A stretch of 64,000 bases of DNA from Centropus unirufus (Eukaryota > Chordata > Aves > Cuculiformes > Centropidae), in assembly GCA_013397695.1 (NCBI GenBank), contig VYZI01000105.1, positions 481,523 through 545,522 on the forward strand, in the 5' to 3' direction. This document shows, piece by piece, positions 1 through 11,800 of the stretch; within the stretch, counting starts at the first letter, position 1; the number at the start of each line of letters is the position of its first letter. Below the pieces are notes generated by a model. That model had not been told where the DNA came from, made no database searches, and was given only the letters and a program-made list of their open reading frames with translations. A program made the position numbers and the translations under genes.

Positions 1-465
1 TCAAAGAAATGCAAAATAAGAGAATATGATTTATCTGTGGAAGCAGATCTTCAGAACCAAGGGCATGATTTTAACAAGGACTAAGTGGTCACTAAACTGT
101 CATTTTAAATGTCAAGGAAGTGACATGTTTCAGAATCTGTTTTGGGTTTCCATGGTGACACGAAGAGATATAAAACTGATGGCCAGTCTAAGATGCAAGG
201 CTTAAACTCATATTTTTACATTCCAGCTGAGATATATTAAAACCTCTTCAGACCTATCCTCTACTTTCAATGTACTTTCAATATGCTAATCTTACAGAGA
301 ATTAACTCCTATCTTTGTTTTCCTTTATCTCATGCTCATACTCAATGATCCACTTGTCATTGTGTGCATAAGGTGAAAGAAAAGTATTTACTGTTTCCAA
401 TTAAAATTAAATGTATTCTTAACATTTTTTACTCCTGAGGTATGTGGTAAGACATGAAAGCATCA
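1..465. other. unique AT-rich DNA, no gene seen
   Basis: No open frame of useful length, repeat or RNA gene was recognised here. It is left-flanking sequence to the first CR1 copy. Confidence 0.6.
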
Positions 466-1091
466 TGTCCCAGGCTGGAGAGCTGCCTGGTAGAGAGGGA
501 CCTGGGGTGCTGGTTGACATTTGACTGAACATAAGCCAACAGTGTGCGCAGGTGGCCAAGAAGGCCAATGGCATCTTGGCCTGTGTCAGAAACAGCGTGG
601 CCAGCAGATCCAGGGAGGTGATTCTGCCCCTCTACTCAGCACTGGTGAGGCTGCACCTCAAATTTTGTGTACAATTTTGGGCCCCTCACTACAAGAAGGA
701 TGTTGAGATTCTGGAGTGCATCCAGAGAAGGGCAATGAAGCTGGTGAAGGTGGTGGAGAAGAAGTCCTATGAGGAGCAGCTGAAAGAACTGGGGTTGTTC
801 CGCCTGGAGAAAAGAAGGCTGAGGGGAGACATTATCTCTGCCTACAACTGGCAGAAAGGAGGTTGTTGAGAGCTGGGTGCTGGTCTCTTCTCCCGAGTGA
901 CACGGGACAGGAAAAGGAAGAATGACCTCAAGCACAGGGAGGTGGTTGAGTTACCATCCCAAGAGGTATTTAAATGACATATAGTTGAGGTACTTAAGGA
1001 TATGGTTTACTGGTGAATGGGTATGCTTAGACTTGATGATCTCGAAGGTTTTCTCCAACCTGGTGATTTTGTGCTTCTATGATTCTATGAG
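466..1091 (+). mobile_element. CR1 LINE, 5'-truncated, sense orientation
   Basis: This is the 3' part of a chicken-repeat-1 non-LTR retrotransposon. It begins in the end of the second open reading frame, runs through the typical stretch reading 'gccaatggcatcttggcctg' and ends with ATTCTATGA at about 1080-1089. The short open frames across 521-935 on both strands are remnants of this element, not host genes. The region before the tail (about 940-1020) departs from the usual CR1 pattern and may hold a small rearrangement. The 5' truncation is typical of target-primed reverse transcription. The body resembles the CR1 class whose antisense tail reads 'catcaagtccaac'; I cannot assign a formal subfamily. 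Confidence 0.9.
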
Positions 1092-2457
1092 TCTCTCAAT
1101 TACAAAACTACATCAAACACAATTTTTTCATGAGTGTATAACAATAAAATTGTCATTTAAAGCATATAGTTCGGATACAGCAATATTTGGCTAAGTCATA
1201 TATTATTACTCAAATGGATGTGGAGTGTTGTGCCTGTTCAATAGATGCCCATGATTTCAGATGTTCATTCATATACCGTGGGCTTTATATAATATTTTAT
1301 AATAATTTTTATAATTTTATTTAATTTTATAATAATGCATTTATCGACAACCACAAACCATCACTCTCAAGTTGACTCCAAGGCTGGTCATTCATTAGCA
1401 AAAAGCATCTCATGTGTAAGCTTAAAAATATTACTATTCCTGTGTGAAATAATTTCTTTTCCATATGTACCCAGGGACCTTGCTGACTTTCTTACAGAGT
1501 TACTAAAAAACATTTACACTCTCCTTTGACCAAGTGAGAGTCTTAAATGAAATAAGGTTCATGGGAAATATGGTGATTTGCTTCTGATTAAAGATACTTG
1601 GACAACATAAGATATTCCTCCAACTCAGCATCCTATCCAGTAATGCTAAAGGCTTCAGAGAGAGTGATAGAATTCGTACTGTAGATGACTATGAAATAGA
1701 ATGCATAGACTTAACAGAGGTGGAAAGAACCCTGCGGGAAATCAAACTCGGTGACTATTTGAAACGTAAAGGTCAGACAACAAGTCAATGGCAAACTGAA
1801 TATAAGACCCAAATTTTCTGGGTCATGATACCATATCTTTTCCATTAGTATTTATTTCCAGTATATTGTCACTATAAATATTTCACCATTAATATCAATC
1901 TTTATCACAGTCTTGAATGAATTTAAGCTTTTTTAACTTTTACATTGAATAGAGATTCCAGGAACGAAAAAGCCAACACATCTCAGGGCTCTACATAGTG
2001 TATTGGTTTAAATAATCACTGAATACCAAAAACTAAACTGATTAAAAGTATAACATAATATGCTATCAGTTTAATTCTCTAAGGGCAATGTTAATTTATT
2101 ACTCTTTCAACCTTTACACATACTATCAGTGACACATCAGCTGTTCCATAATACCTCTTCCTGGGTGCTCATATCCCGTTCCAAAAGGTAGCTGAGCCCT
2201 TTTCCACTGGGAACAAATTATTTCACGTTTGACCTTGATTTAAAGCTTGCAGGCAGACATGCATCATAAAAGTGCTGACAAGTAATGAGCAGCATCCTCA
2301 TTTAAGTATCAGACTTAAAAATTCTTAGAACATACCGGGAAAGACTCAAAAGAAGCTCTATAATACCAAATATTTTGGTGTGCAAAGGGCTGTTCACAAG
2401 GCAACACACAAAGGACTACTATAAATATCTTCTAAATAGTCATTATCATTGAAACAT
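1092..2457. other. unique DNA with one exon-like open frame
   Basis: AT-rich sequence with a nearly pure A/T patch at about 1285-1335. The only notable content is the exon-like open frame described separately at 1641-1771. No repeat family was recognised. Confidence 0.5.
1641..1771 (+). CDS. candidate orphan coding exon (hypothetical, partial)
   Basis: The plus-strand frame with codons starting at 1588, 1591 and so on is open from 1588 to a TAG at 1846-1848, with no early ATG. Its central part reads like ordinary protein, including RIRTVDDYEIECIDLTEVE followed by a basic and acidic stretch. It is flanked by a possible splice acceptor (AG at 1639-1640 after a moderately pyrimidine-rich run) and a possible donor (AAAG then GTCAGA, GT at 1772-1773). 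That would give a 131-nt internal exon of about 43 complete codons. I do not recognise the protein family. It may be a real exon of a long gene spanning the window, a decayed pseudogene piece, or chance. No partner exon was found in the window. Confidence 0.2.
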
Positions 2458-2625
2458 TGAGGTTGGCTGGTAGTTATGGAGAATATTTCGTCTAACTCCT
2501 CTGCTCAAAACAGAGTCAGCTAGAGCAGGTTGCTCAGAACCATGTCCAGTTGGATTTTTATTCTATCCCAGGCTGAAAACTCCAGAATGTCTCTATGTAT
2601 TTCAGCATTTCCCAAAGTCGGTTGA
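2458..2625 (-). mobile_element. old CR1 LINE fragment, antisense
   Basis: This short, diverged stretch keeps the order of motifs of an antisense CR1 3' region: a 'ctcctctgctcaaaacagag' block, then 'agagcaggttgctcagaacc', then 'catgtccagttgga'. The terminal octamers are lost. It belongs to the older class with a 'ctgctcaaagcaggg'-like block rather than the class with 'ctgccatgggcaggg'. Boundaries are approximate. Confidence 0.65.
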
Positions 2626-5600
2626 AAAAAGTTATATAGGATTGTATTGACTAACTTTACCTTGCTTGGAACAGGAGCCATGAGAGTTATCTTAGACAGA
2701 GGTTACTAACAGTGTTCTAAAGGCAGTACTCCATTTTGGGAGTCAAAAAGTCAAACAGGTCATAATTAGGCACAGAGTGGAATACCAAGTGATGCCCTAA
2801 TGCAAATTAGTACTGCCTTCAGACAGGCATTTTGACCAGTAAAATCAGGTGGAAGACAGAAACTGAAGGAAAGGAGGGAGTCATTGAATGAGTGAGAATG
2901 ATTACAGGATTGTAAAAGAACTTGCATACTACGCTTATGGAAAATATGAAATGTTACAATTAAAAAATAAGACTGAATGCAATAGAAATAAACGAAAGGA
3001 ATTAAATGCTTAGAGAAGGAAGACATGAAGTTATTTTCATCTCAGACTGACAAAAGGCAAATTGAGTGAAATAAAAACAACACTTTTCTTTCTCAGATAC
3101 TCCAAGAAGTTAAGGCCATTCAGTCTCTGCTTCTACTGTGGGATATTTCTTTTTTTTTTTTTTTGTGCCACAGTAACACATTAGCAACAGAAAGTTACCA
3201 GGGTTAGACATGCAATTGAAATTCGTAAAACAAATTGGTTGAGCTAATTAATGGTACTACCTCTCAATTGCCATAAAGCTCAGGAGGTGGTATTTTTCCT
3301 AGTGGGCTAGCATAGTTAATACACTAGTCATTCACTCTGGCACTGTTTTGTTGCTGAGATAAGGTTTTTGTTTTGTTTTATTTTTTGTTTGTTTGTTTTT
3401 TTAATTAATGAATTTCCCTTACCAATAAATTTAATGATAATCAATTAGAAATATTCCAGCATTCTTTAACTATGTTTTTCTTCTAGTTTCTGCACCAGCA
3501 AGAGTGGTTATTTTATTCTGACCTATGTTACTGTAGCTTAGAAAGAGTTTGGGCCACTTTTGTCCAAAAGCATAGAGTAAAAATCAAAATAATATTATGA
3601 TGAGTTTCATGGTTTATTATTTTCTCTGTTCAACAATAACTAGGGTAGCCTGGTGAAACTGCTCAATACTGTTTAAAGTTTCTTGTCTCTATTTCATCTT
3701 GTCTTCTCCTTTGTTTAGCTGTCTGTCCTCTTACTGTATTCCACATTGACCATTACGTTTTTCTAGCCCTATGTCTCAGTGCCATATGCCGTATGCAATT
3801 TATTCAATAGAATAAAAAATAAATTCTTATCTAATTATTAGGAACCATTGCTTGGTATGACTCAAATGGAAAGCCACCCTACATATCCTAAGGGAAAGAC
3901 ATGAATGGCGAGGAAAACTGGCTCTTTTTTCCCCAATATTCTGTATATCAGAATGCAAAGAGATCCCAACTGGCAGAATCTTCTGTAGAGCAGAGCTAAA
4001 TTCAGCCACTACGTTTCCACATCCAAAATCAATGAGGATAATTAGCAGATGAAAGATGTACTGAGCATGGGGTTTGTTTTTGATGTCAGCAGATAGATGA
4101 GGAATCAATGTAATAGTCTCATTCATCTCATTTCAGTGAATTTCTTACCATTAGACAATGTAACTCAGATTGCCTAATCTAAAAGTTTTTTTTTTGTTTG
4201 GGATGTTTGTGTCCATGTCCTAGGTTAAACCACACAGTATAAAATATCTGGAAGCAACAGGACAAATTCCTGGCTATTAACGTCCATTTTTCCATTTATA
4301 TCAGACCAAGGATCTGACCTCAGATGCAATACTTCCAGGCACATCCATCTGTCATGAAACTGGATACAGTAAAAACTGTGCAAATTGGGCAATGTCCCAC
4401 TCAATCCAGATTGGATCTTTAAAAGACTCACTTTGAATACACAGCAAGCGATCTAAGAGAAGAATACTCTTATTTATGTTCTAAATAAAATGGATATTCA
4501 TTAATCCCCTTCCCTGGAAAAGTGAATCGGAATGGCTGCAGGATGCAGAAACAACTTGTTAGGATGGGCTGAGCTGTGAAGGAAGCTAATCAATAACAGA
4601 GAGATTTAACTAAATTTGCTTATGTAGACAGATGATGATCTGATCTGTATCTGTATCTGTATCAGAGATATAGGAGTAAGGGAGCTTTAGATCTCGATAT
4701 AAGATGAACAGGCACTTCAATTGTCCATGTGAGGCATAGGGAAATTCAAGGTTGTGACAGTTACTGGGTGAACTGTAAGACCCTCCTCCTCTTTCCTGCT
4801 TAGCATGGACTGGTCATGAGCTGTGGATGTTCTACTGTTTGTGACTCTTTTGCCCCTTTTTCTCTTTCATTCCCTTTACTTCCATTTGCAATCCTTTCAC
4901 TCCCCTGACACTCGTGTTTAGATAGGCATTTTAACTTCCATGAAACCAACCACTCTGTGTTTCAAACCATGAAATCATGGTTGGAAACATACCTACTTAA
5001 CTAAATTTAAATAAGTTTTATACCTTGTTGTGAATAAAAATCCATTTGAAGAATGGCTTTAGTAGCTGACAGTAAGAGAAAAGATCTCTTACTGTATCAC
5101 TGCTTTAAATGGACAAGTTTGTTTTTATTGACTATGGAAGACTTAACCTTTTGGAGTGATTATAATTAAAACAACAGAGGTTTATTTTCACAGTCAATCA
5201 TGCTCTTTGTGAATAGCTTTCTTGGATGTTTATTCTCTCCCTTTTCCCCAAGCCAATACAAAACCACATTAATAAATGTATGTTTATTAAAATGTTACCA
5301 AAATCAGACTTTTTAAAAGATCAATTTTCCAGTTCACCCACAAGTTTTAAAAAAGGTCACAACAAACATAAATTACTGTTACTTATTTTTTTTATCCTAT
5401 CTTATTGTTGCTGCCAAGAGAGCAAGGAGCTTAATTGCAATTGTCATCATTATGAGCGGCAAAATTAAACATGCATATGTAATGTATTTAAATTTACATA
5501 AATTTATTATTAAAAGAAACAGGACGACTAAGTGAACATATCTCCTTTATTCATAGTGAGACCTGCCCTTCTTTTCTTTAGCAAGGACTTTGTAAATAAT

Positions 5601-8344
5601 TATGAACCACTAAAACAAGTTTGGGTGCACAATTAATCTCTCTCTTTGCCACAGCTTAAAGGCAGAGGCTGATACCTGGTCATCACAATAATTTTACTTA
5701 GTTAAAAGAGAGCCTTGATGGAAGGGCCATGAGAGAAGAAATAAAAAGCTTAGGGATCTGTAAAATGACATTTTTGTTTTGGTGACAACAAGCACCCATC
5801 ACAGCTTGATACAATTTTATCATGATGCAGAAGAGGAAACAATCAAGGGCAAAGAGATGGTACTTATGTGAAATGTGAGAAGGACAAGGAAATGGCATCA
5901 GAGTGATCAGAAAACCTGGGGCTGCCAAATTAACAGCAGCATAGATTAGAATGAGTTATTTATGTACTTGTGGTTGTACTGGTATAAGTTTATCACTAGG
6001 TGAAGAAACCCAAGAGAATTAATGTCCTATGTAGCATAGGTCAAAAAAACAAATAAAAGGGTAGAATATAAAAAACAGAACAGATAAATTTACCTAATAT
6101 TATGGTGTGGTTTGTCTTGAATAGTTTTCTAAATAATTTTAAAAAATGCAATTTCGAATGCAAGAAGTGATTTCTGAACTATATATCAAAAGCTTATTCA
6201 ATATATTTCATTTAGTATTGGTTATGCAGTTCTGTTTTGGTTTTTTTTCTTTTTTTCTTTTTCCCCTGCTGAATTTTATCCTCAGACTGGAAAAATGAGT
6301 TCATTGTGATTAAAAGTTTGACTGAATGGGAGACAGTATGCACTTCTGCTGAGTTTTATGAGTCCCAAAGTGGGTCTGACAAGGTGCTCTTAATGCAGGG
6401 AGCTAAAGTATACTAAACTGAGCCTTTGACATTAACTCCAGTGGAAACTAATGGCTAGAAAAGTGGTTTCTCTAAAATTAAATTTTAATTGGAAAATTCA
6501 GCGTATTAGATCAATTTGAGTGTTTCTACTCTAGGCAGATCAAGGAATCTCAATCTTCTCAGCCTTGACAACTCAATACTGCAGTGTTCAGTTTGAGGAT
6601 CAGAAAGTGAAACTGGCCACAAAGCAAAGGCAAAATGAACCAAATAGTGTCTTTTTTTTTCACACTCCAGGACGATAGAAATGCAATATGGAAATGAGAA
6701 AGCAAAATGGGAGAAAAATAGTTCAAATTATCAAATTATGTATTTTCTAACAGCTCCAGTATTTAGGGCACTGCCTTGTTGGCAATGAAAACGTACAGCT
6801 GTTTGTGTAGATGCAGAGCAGAAAGGAAATACTGTTCTAATCACCGAATGAAGCCTGCTTAGATTTGCTTGTCTGCTTATAACAGCTATTACCCTTCACA
6901 AATACAGACAAGTTTGTCTCCATTTTCCTATCATCAGTTCAGGTTGTCAAAACTTTCTTTCATGCTGTAGTACTTGGCATTTTCTTTGCAAACATACACA
7001 TTCAGCTGCTTTCAATTTCCCTCCCTCTAATCCTTTCCCTTCCACGTTTATGTTAAGAGCTCAAAAATTTTTCTCTGGAGCTGTCAGTCATCCTGAAAAA
7101 AAAATTAAAAAAATCTTCTCATACTTGTAGCGACTTGCTAAGTAGGGAGGACGAAACATTGTCAGAGGAGCCCCTACAGTAACAGCAAAGTTTCACCAGA
7201 AAAAATTTAGGCACCATTTGAGATCATTTGAGATCTACAAAGAGTATCCAGAGTCTAACTAGAATGGATGTTTCTGGAGACCTAGAAGATGCCTATAGGT
7301 GACTGAGAAAGGAGTATTCTAAGACGGTAATAAGACTGCCCAAGAGGTCCAATAAGATCCAGTGAAAGGTCTGTACAGATTGTCAGATAGTGTTTCTGTG
7401 GCTTGATTGCCTTTTAGAAGGAATGTACTTATTCTTTCAACAGACAGTCCCCTAGAATCCTCTTGGAGCCTCTGGGCTTTCTACTGACAAGTGCAGCCTA
7501 AAGCAGAAAAGGATAAAAGAAAGCTTCTCTGTCCCCAAAGAGTGTTCAATGCAAATAGACAGGCACAGATGGTGGACAAAGCAACAGTGACATCGTGACT
7601 CACCCCAGCTCACACAAACTGATCAGCAGAGCTGAAAACATATCTGCACTTTCCAAAGCATCATTTCATTGTCCCATCCTGGGCACACCAGGGCTTTTCC
7701 TACACCTCCAGCCACCGCAGCCCACTGATATCTCACCCCTCCTACTGCTGATGGACAGTCTTCCTTCTAACACACCAGCGTCTGTTCTATAAGTGGTTGG
7801 CACTAATTGCAATTTATTTGTGTGAGTCAGTGGTGAATACGCTGCCTCGCTGATTCTCAGCCACTGGTGCTGGCAGGAGTCCCATAGCACCAAGGCAGAG
7901 CTGCTGCCAATGTATTATGTTTGTGCTGTGAGTAAAAAAAGGCTCCTTTCTCTAGGGATGAGAATACAGTGTTTTTCTGTAGCTCTAAATCAGTTAAAAA
8001 AAAAGAAAAGAGATAAGAAAAGAAACGTAACAAATACCTTAGAGATTTGCTGCATTTTCAGCATCAGATCTCATACTCAGATGAGGTTTGTTTTAGCAGC
8101 ATTTGTCTATATCTGCAGGCACAAATCAACATTCCTCTTATGAGAGAAACAATTGCTCCAGTGACTGCCAGAAATTGTTTCAGTTATTTTGGGTTTAGCA
8201 AGAAACAATGACAAGAATCACAGAGTGAGCAGAGTGGAAACTTCTCTGGTTTCTAATTCCCTCCTGGCTGCATCAGTAAAAGGGAAGGGAAAGTGAAGAG
8301 AAAGGGAGAGAAGGGAAAGGTGAAGAGAAGGAAAGGCAATGTGT
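2626..8344. other. unique AT-rich DNA, no gene seen
   Basis: About 5.7 kb without a recognisable gene or interspersed repeat. It contains T-rich runs (near 3150-3165 and 3365-3400), a short hexamer microsatellite at 4644-4663, and open frames of up to about 100 codons on either strand that show no domain or family I know. A GA-rich patch at about 8275-8340 precedes the next CR1. Confidence 0.5.
4644..4663. repeat. short (TCTGTA)n microsatellite
   Basis: Three perfect copies of a 6-bp unit plus a partial unit. It is too short to be of interest except as a possible length polymorphism. Confidence 0.8.
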
Positions 8345-8860
8345 GCTTGCAGCTCAGAAAGCCAACTGTTTCCTGGGCTGCATCAGAAGTATGACCAGCA
8401 GGTTTTGAGAAGTGATTCTCCACCGCTACTCTGTTCTTGTGGCACCTCATGTAGAGAACTGCTTTCATTTCTGGAGTCCTCAGCACAGGAAGGACATATA
8501 TCTGTCCAAGTCCAGAGGAGGCCACAAAGATGATCAGAGCACCTCCCCTATGAGCAGCCTGGAGCACCTCCCCTACGAGCAGCCTGGAGAAGAAAAAACT
8601 CCATGGAGACCTTTTAGCAGCCTTCCAGCAGTTAAGGGGGGTCTACAGGAAAATGGAGTAGGGGGTATTTATCAGGGGTGCAGGGATAAGATGAAGGAGA
8701 ATGCTTTTAAGCTGAAAGAGGGGAAACTTAGATTAAACATAAGGAAGAATTTTTTTTTTTACAGTGAGGGTTGAGAGCCACTGGCACAAGTTGCCCAAAA
8801 AAGTGGTGGCTATGCCATCCCCGGAGGTGTTCAGGGTCAGTGTGGATGGGGAGAGGAGAG
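8345..8860 (+). mobile_element. CR1 LINE fragment, sense, both ends missing
   Basis: Sense CR1 sequence running from the 'gggctgcatcagaagtatga' block through 'ggccacaaagatgatcagag' and 'cccggaggtgttcagggtca'. The terminal ATTCTATG repeats and about the last 100 bases are absent, and the copy ends in GA-rich low-complexity DNA (8855-8885). It carries an internal 25-bp tandem duplication at 8537-8586. Open frames across 8253-8963 on both strands are derived from this repeat. Confidence 0.88.
8537..8586. repeat. 25-bp tandem duplication inside CR1
   Basis: Two adjacent 25-bp units (8537-8561 and 8562-8586) differ at one position. Each holds the CR1 'gagcacctcccctatgagc' block. The duplication is private to this copy, so it most likely arose after insertion. 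Confidence 0.85.
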
Positions 8861-11800
8861 GGAGAGGAGAGGAAGAGGAGAAACAATAAAATAAAAGCAA
8901 TCCTTGCCACAGACAGTAGGTTTCATTTTCAATTTTATCCTCCCAGCCTATGATTACCATCAAACTTTGGATAGGACTCTTTCTGAATTATTCAGGGCAA
9001 TTTGTACTATAATCATATGCTTGTTAATATGGCTGCTTGCGAATTTAATTCAAAAGTGGTTAGCTTCTCTGCCCTGGAGCTGTTACCATCAAGGTTAGAG
9101 ATAGTCTCTGTGAAGCAATCTGTTTCTCAGCACTTTGCAGAAAACAGCAAGATGCTCTGTAATGTGCAGTTCAGAAAAATATCAAGAGACCATGTAACAA
9201 GAAATAGGCAAATGTCAGAAGGCTCTTCTCCCCTCTTCAGTAATGTCGGGGCATTTGCCATACTGGATCATTATGAATTTTAATTTGAATGAATTGAACA
9301 GCCTGTAGTACGGCTTGACTTAATATTTACCACACAGGCAAGGATAAAGATGATTCTGTTGGTTTTATCAGTTACTGGAATACTACCCTTCCCTTATATC
9401 CTCTCAAAGTACAGTATATCTGTAGAGTCAATTGGAAGTTGTTCCAAGGCTGAAGTCGAAGCTCAGTTATGCCTTTGTCCTTGTTACTCATCTATCTCCA
9501 AGACAAGAACTGAGGTATCTGAGAAGAACTGAATTTCACTGGAAGATAATCGGTCTCCTCCCACTGCTTAGAAAGCATTTTCTAGTTACAGGAAAAGCGC
9601 TTCCCTCTTGGTCAGTAGATCCACATCACCTTCCTCAAAAAATCCATCAGACAAGTGGAGGAAACATCATAAAGATGTCCAGTCCTGGAACAAAATTGCA
9701 ACATTTTTTTATCAAAAGCATCCGTTATAATTTAATGCTGTTCACTAGACAACTGACAAAATACAGAGCCTTAGAGCAACCTCTTAGTCATTTAATTTAC
9801 CTCATATTTTCTCCTGCTGCAACCCACCAAAAGCTGACACAACCAAGCTTTTAAAGTCCTGCATGATATTTTGTGAATGTAAATTTTTGAGTCACATCAG
9901 GGGTAAACCTCCCACTGAAATCTCAGCACATTGAAATTACACTTTTAATGGATAGTTTTCCAGCAGCAGCTTTCACATTTCAATTGTGCCTCACCGAAAT
10001 AAGAGACAGTGAGAAAAATAATAATAGTAATAAAAATTTAAGAAAATTAGTGTCCCTTTGAAATGAAGGTCATCTGTTCGGTGACACTGAGTATAGTCTC
10101 CTAATCAAGTTTGGTTCCCAGGCACTGCAGTTGTTATTATTACTCATACTACTTCACTGTTTTGTCAGTGAAGTGATTAAAGGGAAATTCAGGACTTATC
10201 TTTTTTCCGGAGATAGTCCAAATTCTTAAAAAAATCAGCTCTGATCCCAAGGAACTTACAATCTAAGGAGATTAAGAAAGAAGCAGAAGCAGAGAAGTTG
10301 AAGTGGTACCTCTCATGTCACTGCATGACTCCAAGATGAGAACTGTGCAGCTAATGGGATTTCTGTATTTGTGGCCAAAATGGGAAAAGAAACCCACTCA
10401 AATGCAACAACCCTCCACACTCCTCTAATGCACACAAAGAAAAATATTTCATATTCAATTTTGCATATTGAACCCATGTTTCATGATGGAACAAATATCA
10501 CAATGAAAAATAACAAAATGGTTTAACAAAATGGTTTATTTTCTCACTCCGTCCCATAAATTCCACATGCTACAAACCATGTATTGTATGTTTCCAAATA
10601 TTTGTTTTAGTCCCTTATGACATCTTTGGAACCCTGATGGCCTTTGATGAAAATCACCATAGAAAATCTTTTCAATTCTTGACCTTTATCTCATACCTGA
10701 GAAATCCTTAACAAAGCAGTGTCTTCGTAAAACTTCCACAGCAAAAAATAACAAATGAAACCTGTCATTGCTTCAGGAGGGCAATATCAGGTTGCGTGTT
10801 TGAGTTTTATAATGATCATAAACGTACAGATATATAAAAGAAGTTAGAGCTAGCTCAGACTTGTAATCTCTAAATACATTAGAAACAATGTAATGCACCG
10901 TTCTTCATTTGAAGACACTCTGAGCTATTAAATTTTCTGGTTTGTTTTCCTGGCATCAACAGATGCTCCTGATTTATATTAAATGTTGAATACTTTCTCA
11001 CAGATATATACACTGTGGCAGATTTTAAAGGTGGTTTGCCAGCATGGGCAGAATATGAAGGCCACCCACAGAGGAAGGAGTGGAGGAAGGGAGAGTTGGG
11101 GTTTTTTTCTATCTTTTGAGAACTTGATAGTATATTTTCTCTCCCTCCATCTTTCTTTAGCTGTAGAGTTGATGACTCTTTACTGTTCACGAGAGTTCTA
11201 TGATAAATGTATGAATAAATAAACAAACAAACTTTCTACCTTCTTAATGAAGAATTTATGGACCCTGCACAAGAGGATCAAAACTCTACCTAGTGTAATA
11301 GTGGATAAAAATGCATTTATTTTTACTGAGAAACTGATCCTTCCTTGTATTATTGTTTTCCTTCAAAAAGGAAATAGAAAAATAAACAAAAACACTTCCT
11401 AACTTCCCTCCTTCCCCACCCTCCAAAAAAAAAAAAAAGTTTTGCAAAAACTTGTTTTCCAGAAATCAAAGAGGAAGGAGGAACAAGAAACTACCAAATT
11501 GAACTTGACAAGGTAAAAGGCAGAGGAAGAACTCTATGGGTGCAGCAGTCATTTACAGGATGAGACACTGAAAAAAGTTTGAACATTCCCACGTACCAGG
11601 TCCTTTTGAATTTGTGGTTCTGCCCCCTGAGAAAGGGGTAACTAAAGCTTATCTATGCAGGCAGTAGAACCTACAAAAAGGCAGTTTGAAAACCTGACAT
11701 TCTGCAGAAAGTTTAGGGGGTTATAGCACTCCATTCAGTAACTTATCAAATACTGGAAACAAGTGCTAATTCAGTTTGGTAAGGATGAATCAGGTCTTAG

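Noticed and set aside
9432..9854. 140-codon plus-strand open frame
   Set aside because: No recognisable motif, no splice or promoter context, and one frame of this size is expected by chance among the roughly two thousand ATGs in the window.
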